Part shown: positions 23,420-36,204 of the stretch, in pieces
How the letters are laid out: every line of letters starts with the position of its first letter
Numbering within the stretch: position 1 is the stretch's first letter
Source: Hetaerina americana
Taxonomy: Eukaryota > Arthropoda > Insecta > Odonata > Calopterygidae
Length of the DNA: 64,000 bases
NCBI GenBank assembly: GCA_022747635.1
Contig: JAKTNV010000003.1
Span: 94,536,454 to 94,600,453, forward strand
Direction: 5' to 3'
Position numbers and translations under genes: made by a program
Notes under the pieces: model-generated
Seen by the model: the letters and a program-made list of their open reading frames with translations, nothing else
What the model was told of the DNA's origin: nothing
Databases searched by the model: none

Positions 23420-24150
23420 TTTTTACCCTCCGGAACCCACACCCATCTCTACCTCCCCCTTTGCCCCCTTCTTTTCCTTAAAAATTACCCTCCCACGAGA
23501 GGACGTTCTTGGGAACTCTTCCGCTATTCCCAAATGCATTCTTCGAAAGCGTATTTTCACGGCCGCCTTCCCCTTTCCACCCCTTGTAATGCCCACAATT
23601 TCTTCCTCCACTTCCCCCACCATGCTATCACGCGGATGTCGCAACCCCCTCGACTCTCCCTACCTCAACACCCAACACCCCCCACCCCTCCAGCCTCACC
23701 CTCTCCACCCACACCGCACCCCCACCCCCTTCATTTTTCTCATCTGCCGTAATGCGACTGTAATGGGAGAGCGAGTAACAGGGGAAGTTTGTCAGTTCGG
23801 AGCCGGGGTACAGTTTCAAGGGTGGGTATCGGTGATCGAGTCGCTGATTAAGCAGCTAATTAAGTTGTCGCGGGGAAATTGGAGGGAAGGGGGAGGTGGA
23901 GAGAAGGGATAGTGGGCGACGAGGGGAGAAAATGAGTGGAGATGGCGAAGGGAGGAAGGGAAATTGAGGAAGAGCGGGGATGGAGAAGGGTGGAGAGATT
24001 GAAAAGCAGGCGAAATGGAGGTTGGGAGGTGAAGTATCCAACTTCATCTCATTCAACAATGTAAATGTTGTTACGCTTCGCCGTCCGCGGGGAAGCCGGG
24101 AGCAGCTCGCGGTTGGCTATACCGCGGTTACGGTTGACCTCAGTATGTTT
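23420..24150. other. Pyrimidine-rich then purine-rich island
   Basis: The plus strand is C/T-rich at 23420-23745 and G/A-rich at 23875-24030, so the skew switches within the island. Open frames such as 23327-23752 and 23589-23912 are Pro/Ser/His-rich and composition-driven. No domain is seen. Confidence 0.45.
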
Positions 24151-24299
24151 TCATCCTTAGTAAAACCAGAGTAAAGTCGTGGCATAGGATTACGGTGGCG
24201 ATCATGAATCAAGAGTGACACATCCCAGAGTACGGAGGACTGATATAATATATTAGGGCTATTCAATGCATAGTCTCAAGTGTACGAGTCTCGTAGAGG

Positions 24300-24440
24300 A
24301 TAAAGCAAGGGATGGGGAACTCATAGGCAGAGATCAGGGAACTCATAGGCAGCGCATCTTTTCGGATATTCGAAGGTCTATGGTTCGAGTTCCGGCAATG
24401 GAACTTATTTTCCGTACGTATATATGAAAAATAACAATTA
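24300..24440 (+). repeat. tRNA-like SINE fragment
   Basis: 'GGTTCGAGTTCC' (24382-24393) is a near-consensus RNA polymerase III box B. Upstream, 'GGGAACTCATAGGCAG' occurs twice (24315-24330 and 24337-24352), so the head is partly duplicated. No cloverleaf forms well, so I read it as SINE-derived rather than a tRNA gene. Confidence 0.5.
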
Positions 24441-25686
24441 TTTGTAAGTGTACTGTGCTATTTTGAAGGGTGAACGGTGGGAAAGAAGTGAGGTTTAGGA
24501 GAGGAAAACGGTGAATGGGAAGATGAAGGGGGCGGGCTACAGCGAAGTGTGTTGGAGCGAGATTTAATTTGAATATGTGAAAGTGGTAATTAACAAATCA
24601 AGGATTACACCAATGTTTGAGGAATCGGAGGAAACGTTTAGAAATGAACTATATAGTTTACTGGCGGGTTTAAATGACTTTAATGACCAAATTAATAATA
24701 ATTATCTATTATTTCAGCGGTTTACTCGTCGCAGCGGGACGCAGGACGTGGAGGATAGAAACGGAAAAACAATTATCGAATGATGGATTGCGGGTCACGA
24801 TATGTTTTGTGACCGGAAACTGCGAGGAATATGTTTTTTGGCTGTTATCGTGAATTGAAAGGAGGGTAGACGCGTCACCTACGCAAAACCAGGAGTAATT
24901 GTTACACTGTGATTGCTATACGACGTTTTTTGAAATGCAGTTGAATCGTCATATTGAAAATAGACTGGAATTCTTTGGTCTGATGGATAGGGCAAGAGAG
25001 CAGAGGAGAAGGCATGTTTTGCAAAGTAGCCGAAGGCATGGATAAAAACCTGAACCCTCTGTGGACGGAGTTGTGTGTGGAGGGCGGTAACGACTGTTGT
25101 GAAGATTGGCAGGTGGGATAGTGGGACGTTTAAAAACAAGGTGTGAGGAGAGGAGGCTGTCCTGAAGGTCGGAAAAAGCTCTTTCAGTATTTTGGCCACC
25201 TTACGCATACCGGGAGAGGAGATAGAACAGAGTTTTAACTGCGTATTGGTGTTGGATTTGTGGTTTGGCGAGTATGGGGAAGAGGAAGAGATAATACGTC
25301 GTTGAACAAGGGAAGGTGAACAACCACATTTCAGAAGGAAGGCTTTGAAGTTATTTCAAGGACGGTCGAGTGATGGTTGATTATTGTAAATGCAATGGGC
25401 ACGGAACGAGAGTGAATAGAAGATTGCGTGTTTAGTGTATTGAGGGTGGTAGTTATTGAAATTGAGATACTGTTTGTGGTTTTTGGGGTTGATGCGACCT
25501 GAGGTAAGGATCTGGCTGCTTGAAATGCAGACTTAGGTATCTAAAGGAGTGGCATTGGTGCTGAAGTGCAAGGAGGTAAATGAGACGGTGGAAGTGGAAT
25601 TGAGTTGTGAATTGAAGAATCCTATGGTCTCGGGCTCAACTTTGTGGAGGTTCATGTTCGTTTAAATGAATATACTTTGTAACTTC
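24441..25686. other. Non-coding interval
   Basis: Moderately purine-rich, with only short open frames (for example 24577-24783 plus and 24879-25208 minus) and no recognised motif. Confidence 0.4.
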
Positions 25687-25749
25687 CACACAATTTTTAT
25701 TCGTACTACCGGTTTCAACGCAACGGCGTCATCATCAGGTACTTGTGAA
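25687..25749 (-). ncRNA. Hammerhead ribozyme candidate, orphan copy
   Basis: On the minus strand the full conserved set is present: CUGAUGA (25732-25738 on plus coordinates), stem II ACGC/GCGU with a four-base loop, GAAA (25713-25716), and a two-base-pair stem III. Cleavage is expected just after A at 25707. Stem I has an inner GUAC/GUAC helix and, after an internal loop, an outer CACAA/UUGUG helix. One extra U separates the CUGAUGA box from stem II, as in the copy at 9278. No reverse transcriptase lies nearby, and I found no second copy within 400 bases. It may come from a PLE terminal repeat or a retrozyme-like non-autonomous element. Confidence 0.65.
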
Positions 25750-28479
25750 TTGAATTTGGAGAGGGAATTGGGGAGGTGGATCCAGATAAAAAATATGTCG
25801 TCAGTGCACCGAAACCAAAAAAATAATTTCAGAGCCTGTCAGGAAAGGAACTTCAGAAGTACCATAAACAAGTTTGCGTACGAAGGATTCATTCTCGATT
25901 AAATATATTTTTAATGACATATTTGTAATTTTTTTATATTTTAATGCATGTTGTAAAGAACCAATAAACGCTCATGATGGTATAATACTCATATTTTTAA
26001 AGAAATTATATGGAAAATTTTGAGCGAGGAAGGGCAGATCCATGCGCAAATCCATTGGGCATTGGGCATTATTCACTGAGAAAAACTGTTAATACTGATC
26101 AAGGCAACTCCCTCTGGAAATCCATATATTGGGAGTGAATGGAATTTTTTCTCCAGGGTTGAACCCCTAGATTCATGTGAATTCACTCCAGAGTTATGAG
26201 ATGTTATTTTCATCTCGCCTTCCTATCTTTCATTCTATTTTGACCGTCTGCTCGAAGAACGGAAATCATGACTAATTGTGATTTCAGTGATGCTACGGAT
26301 ACTGAGCGGCCGTGGAGTGACATAAATTGTGATGAAAGGTGGGATGTTATTGAAGAGAGATAAAGGAAGGAAAAATTAGGCAATTTTAGGCACGGGAGCG
26401 ACGAAAGTAGAGATTATTTAGGCTTAAAAGCATACTTTATTGTGATCCAGAGTATTATTTACGTTATTTAGTAACGTGTTAACCTGGGCTTATAATTTTA
26501 GTGGTTGTATCAAATAGTTTATATTCTATACCGGCAGGCTAGTTACTGTTAATAATGCTGCTGTCCTTAAAACATTGCTAGAAAATTATGAATGTCTCAA
26601 TCAATTAATGCAATTAAAAATTACGTAAGTTTTATCTATTACATGTACCGTATGCATTTACGCATTTATTAGCCGTAATAATATATCATTTACTACGAAA
26701 AATGAGCATTAATAGATTCTTAGACGATTTCTAAACGTTAAAATTATGCACAAAATGAGATATTTTAGCCGTCTTCAGGAATACGAGATTCCGAAAGAAT
26801 CACATTGTGGCTTCATAATTCAGCGTCACACGACATTTACCATAGAATACGCTAAGTATTTGTATTATGTAAACTTTAGGAGACACTCTCTTGAAATTTA
26901 GAAACATGAAAAAGCAATTCCGTTTGATAGAGGAACTTAGGTAGAAATCATGATCTTTTGATTTGAGAATTATCAACTGGAGAGTTACAGAGAAAACAGC
27001 AATAAATATAAAGTCCAGTACCGTCAAAATTGCTTTCAGTTATTTCAGTAACATTTCCTTTGTAAATGAAGCGTCAGTGAATTGTTGAAGAATTTTTAAT
27101 ATGATGAATACGAAAGCCAAAATATGACAAGCATTTGCTAAACTTTTGGAACCGATTTCGCGCTAAGTTCTGAAAGTATCTGTTTCTCCCCAATCGGCCT
27201 AATTATGAACCCGAAATTTGAATTAAATGTTCTTTTTTCTCAGTCCTCGTTGCTGTAATCCGTTCCATCAGCTTTCAGGTAAATTCGACATAGGGATCGA
27301 TTTGGAAAGGGGCACGTTAGTTAGAGGGACCAAATCCCTTAAAATCAATTCTACCCAATCCCCATCACAAATCTTTCCCATTAGTGAAGAGAACAACGCG
27401 ATAAATAGGCCTAGCTTCTCCCATCAGCATAAAACTTTTTTACCATCGATGGACAAGATTCTGAGATAACTCCAATGATCGTTTACCCTCGGAAAACCTG
27501 AGTATCTTAGGAGCGAGCGTCCATCACCGAAATTGTAATATCAAAGACTGAATAATGGAAAATTGCTTATTTTCAAGCAGTTGAAACAAAGGAATAGTGA
27601 TTAAATAGAATGCATAAAAACTGTGGTTAAATGTATAAAGTACTTCGATTTATTTTGTCTTTCAATAACTGAATCCGATATGAGAAGCGTCTTACGCAAC
27701 ATGAGGATTAATTCAGAGTATTTTATATTTCTCTGATGACCCAAGGCAGAATTTATAGCCGTCAGTAGCAAAGTATGGATGATTTAGAATGTGCATTTCA
27801 AATCGGTCCCGAGCTGGTAATTTGGCGTATTTCTGCTCATTTTCGTCGGTTGCGCGGTATACGCTATGGATTAAAAATGAGTAACTCTCTGGAAAGATCG
27901 TTATTATTTGTGACCTAGTCGGATCGTTTGAAATTGTAAAGACTTTGCATTTATAAATTAGAAGTGGCTCTTCGTGTAGGTCTCTCTAATTTGCGATGAG
28001 TTCTTGGGCTCTAAATGAAATGATGGCTGCGCCCCACGAAAACATATCGGCCGTCATTTTGAATACAATTTTGAAATCACTTTCAAAGGAGACCCTCACA
28101 TCTAATTCTGTTCCATTGCTGAAATGGGGAGAGGAAATCAGTTTAAATGATGGAAAACTACTCAATGGCCGTGAGGTAAAGGAGGGGGATGAAGCCATCA
28201 GGACAAATGGGCAGCACCTGGCATGGAGGTTTTAATCCCTTCAAATGACGTTGGTCTATCGAAAATGAGCAAACATTAGTCTGAAAAAATCTCAAAACCC
28301 TGAAGAGGAATGTTAAAATATTTTTTTTAAAGGAGGCCAAATTTGTCTTTCGATTAAATTGGGCGGAAGAAAAAGTTTTTAAAATGGTAGCATTAGGAAA
28401 AAGGTGGGCGTTCCAGGGCCATATCTCCGTCCCATGGCAAAAACGTGTCTCATTAAAAAAAATAGACCTCACTCCATGG
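25750..28479. other. AT-rich non-coding interval
   Basis: No supported gene, RNA or repeat boundary. At 26763-26780, 'AGCCGTCTTCAGG' resembles the CUGAAGA end of a ribozyme-like fold, but no matching GAAA box follows. Confidence 0.45.
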
Positions 28480-29060
28480 CCCTTCATTCCTCAAACCTCC
28501 TCTTCCTCACCCACGCCAATTTCCCCTTCCCCCTGCACAACCCTAGGGGCGGACGGATGCAAGGAGGTCCGATTTGAATCCCCGCGAGGGACAGGGAATT
28601 TTTAAAGCAGAGATTTCTGAAGATGGTCCGATGGATGGACAGGCGGACATGAAAATGTGGCCGCTCTTTATCTCTTCTTTTTTTTCAAATTCGGCAGGGT
28701 GACCAAAATAAAATGCCCCGGGCAACATCGCTAATTGGTGGTATCGCATTGCCTCATGGATTTGCGGCCGAAGTGAGGGGAGCGGAGGTAGACGTTGACG
28801 TTGATGTCGGGTTGAGGAGGGTTGGAGGGGGTGAGACATGCGAGGGTTTTGGGTGGAGGCAGTGAAGGGGGCGCGAGTGAATGAGGGAAGGAGATGTGGA
28901 GGGATGTACGACCTGAAAAGCACTCGGGGGGGCTCGGGGAGGGGACGGGCGGGAGTGGGGAAAGGGAGGGGGGAAAGGGGAGGGGGAAAAGGGGTGGGTG
29001 GTGGCGTGATGGGGAAAGCAAAGAGAAGAGGGATATTAAAACAAACACGCGCACGCGGAA
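28480..29060. other. G-rich island with G-quadruplex potential
   Basis: A GC-rich block. Its segment 28926-29002 has more than eight runs of three or more G on the plus strand separated by one to five bases, so it can form several G-quadruplexes. Overlapping open frames on both strands (28543-28923 minus, 28838-29068 plus) follow from the composition. Confidence 0.6.
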
Positions 29061-30761
29061 TGTATTAATCGGATACAGATACGATACAAAATCAACGATG
29101 GCGGGTGAGCTAAAATATCGAGAGCGTTAACTAGCAATGGCACTTGCCGCCGGCGCCAATCTCGGAGTCTAAACGTAATGCACGAGCAAGCTTCAAACGC
29201 AGCATTTGCTTGTAAATATTTATCCTTTATTTTATCCGCATTTTGCCAAGAAGTTGCAGCCTTACATAGTTTTTTACTGAAAGCCTTCTTTACTGAAACA
29301 TTTGCGTCATCTGGTATTTCATTAGAGACTATTGTGGTCATGTAACTCATAGTTTAAAAATAATGCTGGTAATATATTTCGTGGCATTTTAGGTTCAGTA
29401 AATTAGAAAAATATCACCCAATCAAATTTCACCATCTTCACAGTTCTACACCCTTGGAGACAACGAAAAAAACAAAACATATCTGTTAAAAATACTTAGA
29501 TTTTGGCTAAAAAATTCACACGATTCTGTAATACCTGTCCATTTTTATACGCACCTTTTAATTATTGACGCTGAAAGTAAGCCGCCATATAACCATACAG
29601 GCAATATTAGTTTTTTTAATAATTCCTTTCTTATTATATGAAATAGATTCGTTATTTTAGTCACCCTCTATTAAAATTACGTAGTTCCGTCCAATCTTTC
29701 AATCTAAAATATACTCAATAGGAACAGAGATGTAAAACATTAAACAGAGATGTATTCGTCCCCCCTACACGTCAATGCTCTGGTTCAGAAGTTGTCAAAA
29801 GTGTAATCGGTGAAGAAGAATAATACCCTCATGTATAAAATTCGATTCGGGAGTCATACACAGAATAGGAATGAAAATATTTATTGAAATACACATGCTC
29901 TTACAGAATTTTTGGGACATATTCATGAAATATGGAGAATGATTCAGCGGAAGGAGCTCTGGATGTCATGAAGCCAAACGGTTTGCGTAAATTAAGCTCT
30001 CGAAGTCTTTAATCAACTCTCAGGTAGAAAAAGATGGGAGATAGACGATTGCAATTTATAGTGGTCAAATTTTAAAAATGCGGGAATTGGTGTAATAATA
30101 TGATAAATGCGAAAATTCCTTCATGGCGAATGGTCCGAGGTATTCTAAAGATTTCGCTGCATCTCGAAATGATTTTTTCCTCTGGAAATTTTGATAGCCG
30201 CTCAGTAAACCCTATTTTTTGTCTTACTTGAAAATCGTATGTTTAACATAGACGATGAGGATATTTTTAGTCGAACATTATTCAAATTATAAATGAAAAA
30301 CTTATACTTATAAAACATAATGTTAAATTTTCGCTTTCGTGAAGAAATGAGTATGCCTACCATCTTGAATTATATTAGGGCGTTCATGTGCGCACCAACA
30401 GTCCCAATGCTTTAGAAGCTTTCTTCGTTGAGGTGGAAATTTAATCTTTCTTCAAATACGCTTAGCACTTGTCAATGTATTTATTAGTTAAGTTAATGTG
30501 ATATGTTGATTATTAGCTGCCAAAGAGCCATGCAATTAAGTAATTACTTCTTATCATATGAAGGAGACATTAGAGCTCTAACTTCCGACAGTTATTAATT
30601 AAATATAACTTACTATTTGATTTTAACAATTAACGTATATAATGGGTGAAAATAACTCTTTATCTATTTTTACGCTAAATTTTTGTATTACTCAACTCGG
30701 TTTGAATAAATTATTGTCATAAACACTTGTAACCTTAAATTTGTTGTGTTGATTATTATTT
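29061..30761. other. AT-rich non-coding interval
   Basis: A 104-codon minus open frame (29036-29350) has no recognisable motif. Otherwise I see nothing. Confidence 0.4.
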
Positions 30762-31098
30762 GGGGTGGGTGAAGACCATGGGGTGATAGGGGTAACAGCA
30801 TTTTTCACCGAGGGTGGGGGGAAGGATAAAATGCGGAGGGAGGGATACAAAGGAGGGTGAGGGAGATCCTCATTGTTATTGTTTCAAGCTTTGCTCGTTA
30901 TTGTTCAATAAATCCCAAATTATTGTTTTTCAAAATTTCTTTGTTTTCTCTTTGAAATGCAATAATGTGAATATATTGAACAATAACCAATGATATTCTC
31001 CCTCCCCCTCCTTTGCACCCCTCCCTCAGAATATTTTCCTCTCCTCCCTTTGGTTAACAATGCTGTCGCCCCACTAACCCTGTCTTCAGCAACCCTAA
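30762..31098. mobile_element. Fold-back element 2 (long imperfect inverted repeat)
   Basis: The left arm (30762 to about 30895) is the imperfect reverse complement of the right arm (about 30965 to 31098). 'GGGTGGGTGAAGAC', 'ACAGCATT' and 'CAAAGGAGGGTGAGGGAGA' on the left match 'GTCTTCAGCAACCC', 'AATGCTGT' and 'TCTCCCTCCCCCTCCTTTG' on the right. The arms are purine-rich on one side and pyrimidine-rich on the other. The short AT-rich centre is itself partly palindromic ('ATTGTTCAATA' and 'TATTGAACAAT'). It is probably a MITE-like fold-back element with no coding capacity. Confidence 0.75.
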
Positions 31099-32499
31099 AA
31101 CGATGGACGCAAAAAATGTACGGTTTTACCTGATGATGTAAATGTGATACGTAGTGAAGCTGGGTTGCATATTAAAAAGATCGGGTGGAAATGGATAGAG
31201 TGATATCTCTCCCAATATTTATAATTCCCACCAAGTGAAAGCCTAGTCTGCTGTTCTCATAAAGTCAAATCATTTTGCTTTCTTCCCATGCTATTAAGGT
31301 TTTCTTCACAGGGGTAATTAAATTTTCATAGCACACCATCGATGTGACCGTATTTTATAAATTATATTTAAGCGTCATAGTTAATATCGTTAATCAATAA
31401 TAATATGACCATCACGCTAACTTTCACGAGTGAAAATCAATTTTAAATTGACATCCCATACAACGTTAATGGAAACTATTCATTCAATCAACCCCAGGGC
31501 GACATGCAATCAAGTCCAATCAACAAAAGCAAAATAAATGAATTATTGGATATTGGTCTCTGTGGATTTAAATATTAATTTATAATGGAGATGTATACTG
31601 CCAAAGCCTCCAGCTACTAAAATGAGGAAATGCCCTAAAAGAAGATATTGAACCTATTAAAAATGCTTTTCAACAACTGATGATTGTTCAAGTTGTATTT
31701 ATCAATAGACATTTCAACTCCTCCTTAATTTAAATGGCATAGTATGAGGACCGGAAATAGCTATACAAGTAGCTTGTATATCTATGAATGTATTAGTTTG
31801 CAGGAAATATGCTGATTACGTGAGACAATATTATCGCATACCAAAGACCATGATCTAAAGGTGAAAATTATAACCTTTAAGAATAGAGAAATTGGTGATT
31901 TCAATAAAATGTATGTTCATGAATACTAAATATGTATGATGATACTCGATTTTTATCAAACGGATAAATAACCTCGTGCAGTTTCTAAACATTCAGAAAA
32001 TTGCACGATTAATTTTTCGCTTACCAAGGTTAGAATAAAGTTAATAAAATATAGAAAATTTCAGTTCAAATAAATATGAGATACTGCATTTTATGATTTC
32101 ACATAATATTAGAAAGTAAAATTCATTCTTGTGTCTCTGTTCTCTATTTTTTGAGAATTTTGGTGTCATGGCAAAAGGGAGGTTTGAATTATTTTCCCTT
32201 AAAATTTCTCCATTATAATATTACTATTTAAAACAATGCCACTATTTAGTTGATCCGCCTTTATCGTAGACTTTCATTGCAATTCGAGATCACCAAAATT
32301 AAACGTACAAAAATTTGGTACCTGTTAATCGAAATACGTCAATTATTTCGCGAGAAAGGTGGGGTCGGTCCATTTCCATTCTAACTGGACACACTTCATG
32401 GGAATACGGCTCCAAATAGAGAAGGAGGACATGATTTTCGAATAGGGACCGGCGGCCTAACAAAACGCCGCAATTTATGGCCCAACCGGCCAATATACT
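31099..32499. other. AT-rich non-coding interval
   Basis: Nothing recognised. Confidence 0.45.
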
Positions 32500-33120
32500 G
32501 AGGGATTATGGATGGCGCCCGTGAAAGTGACGACTCATTTAACGCGCGCGGGATAAAGCGCCGAAGATTCGGAAAATATCGAGCGCCGGAGACGCAACGC
32601 GTAATTTGAGAGATGGAAAGGGAGGGAGAGAGTGGTCAGTGGCTGCAAAAATACGGTTTCCCGTCCGCTCCCTTCCCTTTCCCCCTCCGCTCGGAGAAGG
32701 TTGCACGGGTGAGCGAAGGGCGAATGCGCACGAAATGAAAGCGAAGTGGGGGAGGAAGGAAAAAGGGAGAGAGGGATGTTTGGACGATGGCAGGTGGAGA
32801 GGAAGAGGGTAAGGTTTTGAGGATTGAGGGCAGGGTTGAGTTCCCCAACGGTTCAGGGAGGGAGGGACGAGGTAAGTGGATGGGGAAGGCGAGGAAACGG
32901 AGTTTTTTGGGAAATTGGCCCTAGAAATTCAAATGTGGAAATGAGAGAGAGATTGGAAGGATGGTTAGGCAATTGAGGAAGCAATAAATCACGTCTTGGA
33001 GTCGCACAAAAAAATAAAGTTCAAGACCCAACGGAATCGTCGCGCGACGAAGAATCATCGACACGGTTAGCACCGCGCGGAAGCCTAACTGTCCGTCGGT
33101 ATCAAGCAAGTAAAAAGTTA
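32500..33120. other. Purine-rich and CpG-rich island
   Basis: CpG-rich at 32515-32600, then G/A-rich on the plus strand to about 32970. Open frames at 32606-32812 and 32636-32848 are composition-driven. Confidence 0.4.
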
Positions 33121-33880
33121 TTCCACAAATATTTGGTGGAATCGAGAAATCTCCTCCAGCTTAAAACGCAAAAAATGGTATCTAGTTACATTAGCACGCC
33201 GTTTCCGCGCAGCAATATTTCCCACTCAAGCGTCACAGTGTAGTAATTATCAGCCTAAAATGAAATGCAATAACTAATAATCCTATCAATTAAATCGCAA
33301 TGACAGAAGGAACAACGTAATTTTCCACAGAATTTTATCCATTTGGAGCAACACTTTCCACCGTGATATTCCACCTACATCTTTGTCGCAATACCTGATT
33401 ACCCTGGCACATGTTTTTGTGAGGAAAAGTACGTTGTTCCGTCTAATGTATACAACTTTAACGAAATGGAGCCTAAATCCATAAAGTTAAGTTTATCCTA
33501 GAAATTAAGGTTTCCCATGGGTTATATCGGTAAAAGGGATCCTACTGTTACATGAAGACTGAACTCTAATTAAGTGTAGTCAGTGACTATTTTATGGAAA
33601 CAAATCGATAAGAATACTAACATTTACTGCCACAGTCAGATTTCACAAAAAATTTTTTTTATAAATGTATTTCAATTATTGCTAACCACTTGTAACTCTG
33701 CCTACTTCTACATCCTGTAGCCTACGTATTCAGTTACTGTTCAGTCAAAATTAAAGCGAGCCTTCATCAACCTTCGTCGTCACATTTCCATGAATACGTA
33801 AAACAAAAAAAAATAAGGGATTCAGCTCGATTAACTTGCTCTCTCACTCTTACCACGCTTTCATTACAGTCGTTAATACC
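33121..33880. other. AT-rich non-coding interval
   Basis: Nothing recognised. Confidence 0.45.
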
Positions 33881-35260
33881 TCTCTCTTTCACGCCGTCTG
33901 GGACACGAGTGCTCTGTAATTGTTGTAATGGGGTTTTATTTCAATCGGCACTTTCCCGAGTGCGCGTATCGATATGTGGACATGTTACTTCACGCGCTCT
34001 ATTCTCACATTCTTGCGCGGACGACAGCGGCAAATATGGAAATGTCCTCGACAAACCGGTAGGACGCGGAACATACCCGTTCCGCGTCCTTTCCTTCGAA
34101 TGAGGCCCCTTTAATGTGTCTCCCTTTGTCATAATGTGAGATCGTTGAACGTGACGTGGTTGACATTCAAACCCAGGACCACAGCATGGGAGATGGTGGG
34201 AGACTAATGGAACCGCAGGAGGAGATAGGCGGGAGGGCTGGGGGGGGGGGGGAAAGTGTTGGGTGCGTCGCGAGGAAAGGGATGGCCAGGGGTGGGGTTG
34301 GGATGGGGGAGGGCGAGGACGAGCAGGGGACTGTAGGGGTTGATGGGGCGGTTTTGACGCCATGGAAGAAGAATTGATTGAAGAGAGGAGCTCCTGCGGC
34401 GAGTGTCAAACAGTGCTGCGCCAAACATCATTCGTTGCGGTTCAACTTTTAGACCCCGCCTTCCCCGTCCAACGATATCTTCATTATAGCCTTCACGACA
34501 CCAAATGTTAATTACTCATTATACTGCGGAGACAGATTTTACAGTCGTTACTGGGAGACGAGGAGAAAATCAATTAGGGAATCGTTAAAAAAAAGGACCA
34601 CAAGCGAAAGAGTTGTAAAATAGCTTGCTTGCGCCTCTGAAGCCTTCGCTCCGTGGAATGAAATCAAATTAAAGCAGAGCTCATCACGTGAACGGCTCAG
34701 CGCCCACAATAACTGAGCCTAGGCTCGTTACGTACCCATTGCCTCATTTCTCATACCCTCAGTGAATCTCAACTCGAACGCGAGGTCTGTTTTTCGCACC
34801 CGAATCGCGGAGAAAGCCCAACCCGTCAACCGACGCGCTTTGCACTGACGTCGGTACACGCCATTAAACTTCTAGCTGAAGCCTTGAACGCAGATGTCAG
34901 GGGACGAATTTTATTTATTTTTTTCATCCTCCCTCTAATATCTCCACAAGCATTGGAGGGATTTGTGGTGCGTTGGCGTGAGGGAAGAGGCATATGGGTC
35001 ACCCACGGTGGGGGGAAGGGGAGGGGCGAGGGAGGAGGCGAGCGTTGGGGAAGGCCCATGCGCTGCGGGCCGAAACAACAAAAATGAAGGGTTGTCTTTT
35101 CCATCGGAGAACGCTCAATGGTGGGAGGTGAAAGTTCTCGGAATTTTGGAGAAGAGATTGCTAATTTCCGGCTCACTCGAGTGGAATCCAATCATGGCCG
35201 TGTTTTCACGCACCTCTTATTCAGGTGTTTGAAGAGGTCGGTCCCCTGCCCATAGCTCCT
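33881..35260. other. GC-rich island cluster with a 13-G run
   Basis: CpG-rich at 33950-34110 and 34700-34860, and purine-rich at 34180-34370 and 34970-35070. An uninterrupted run of 13 G lies at 34240-34252. Open frames on both strands (33941-34363 minus, 34826-35191 minus, 34963-35232 plus) are low-complexity without motifs. Confidence 0.45.
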
Positions 35261-36065
35261 AAATCGGGGTACACGGACAATTCGTTCCTCTCCTCTCTAT
35301 CTTCCAAAGAGCGATTTTCCGCACCTAGAAAAAAATCTTGGTTTTTTTCGACTCTAGGAAACTAGGATATGTTTATTTCTTTTGTACCCACACTAAATAC
35401 TAAAAAAGTGCACAATATTTTACTCAAGGAAATTAATGTATAGAAGTTAAACTCTCAACAGATAGAATGATCTATTTCGCCGTTTACCTATTGAAATGGC
35501 GTACTTTTTAGCTACTCAGAAATATTGTGCAATTTTTCATTATTTTAGCATGTTTAATTAAATTAAAATAAATAGGAGTACGACCACAATTACTATACCA
35601 GTGGTAGTCTGTTTTTCAGAACCATGTCACAAAGAGCAAAAGGATTTTGCCATAAAATGTGAAGTTTGATTTTATTTCTTAGTTATGTTGCTAATCTTAT
35701 GCAATATTCTAGTATTTTAATTGTTCAATTGTTTTCATTACCATGCTATTAGTTTATATAATCTTTAATGATATTCAGCAGTATTTTGATATTGCTTTGA
35801 TGCAGCCCTCTGCTCACTTATTCAATTTGAAAGCTTAATGGAATCGCCTGACTCATGTTCTCTTATCTCTTCTCCCACATTATGTCTCTAATCTACCCTA
35901 GCCGTAACCTTCATCTACCCTTCTACAACTACCTTCAGGTGGTTGTATCAAAATGCGAACGATGAGACTATCAATTCATATTTTTGCATTGTTCGTTTAC
36001 TCTTTTCCAGACATAATAGATAAGTTTAAATTGTGACACACTTAAGTTTTAATTGTGAAAATATT
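35261..36065. other. AT-rich non-coding interval
   Basis: No gene seen. It contains the retroposon-tail-like motif listed at 35785-35900. Confidence 0.4.
35785..35900 (+). repeat. Retroposon-tail-like motif repeat
   Basis: 'TTTGATGCAGCCCTC' (35796-35810) followed by C/T-rich sequence recurs in reverse orientation at 52499-52511 ('CTGATGCAGCCCT'). From memory, 'GGTTTGATGCAGC'-type words are frequent in dispersed insect repeats, but I cannot assign the family here. Confidence 0.4.
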
Positions 36066-36141
36066 GGCTGGTGAACTAACACCCCCCGCCACACGCCCCT
36101 GCCGTGGCTTGCAGGGTATTTTGCAGACGTACATGTAGATA
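36066..36141 (+). repeat. Dispersed GC-cored repeat, copy 5
   Basis: 'GGTGAACTAACACC', 'CCGCCACACGCCCC', 'GCCGTGGCTTGCAGGGTATT' and an 'ACATGTAGAT' tail identify the family in the forward orientation. Confidence 0.75.
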
Positions 36142-36204
36142 TTCACCGGTCTGTGGGATATACAGTTAGCTGATTAGAAATACGGGATATTTGCAAATTA
36201 TTTA

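Noticed and set aside
24300..24440. Functional tRNA gene
   Set aside because: Box B is good, but no acceptor stem or complete cloverleaf can be drawn; SINE-like fragment preferred.
26763..26780. 'GTCTTCAGG' as the CUGAAGA end of a minus-strand ribozyme
   Set aside because: No matching stem II closing arm or GAAA box downstream on the minus strand.
31115..31160. 'CCTGATGATG' on the plus strand as a ribozyme start
   Set aside because: No GAAA box at the right distance and no stem II.
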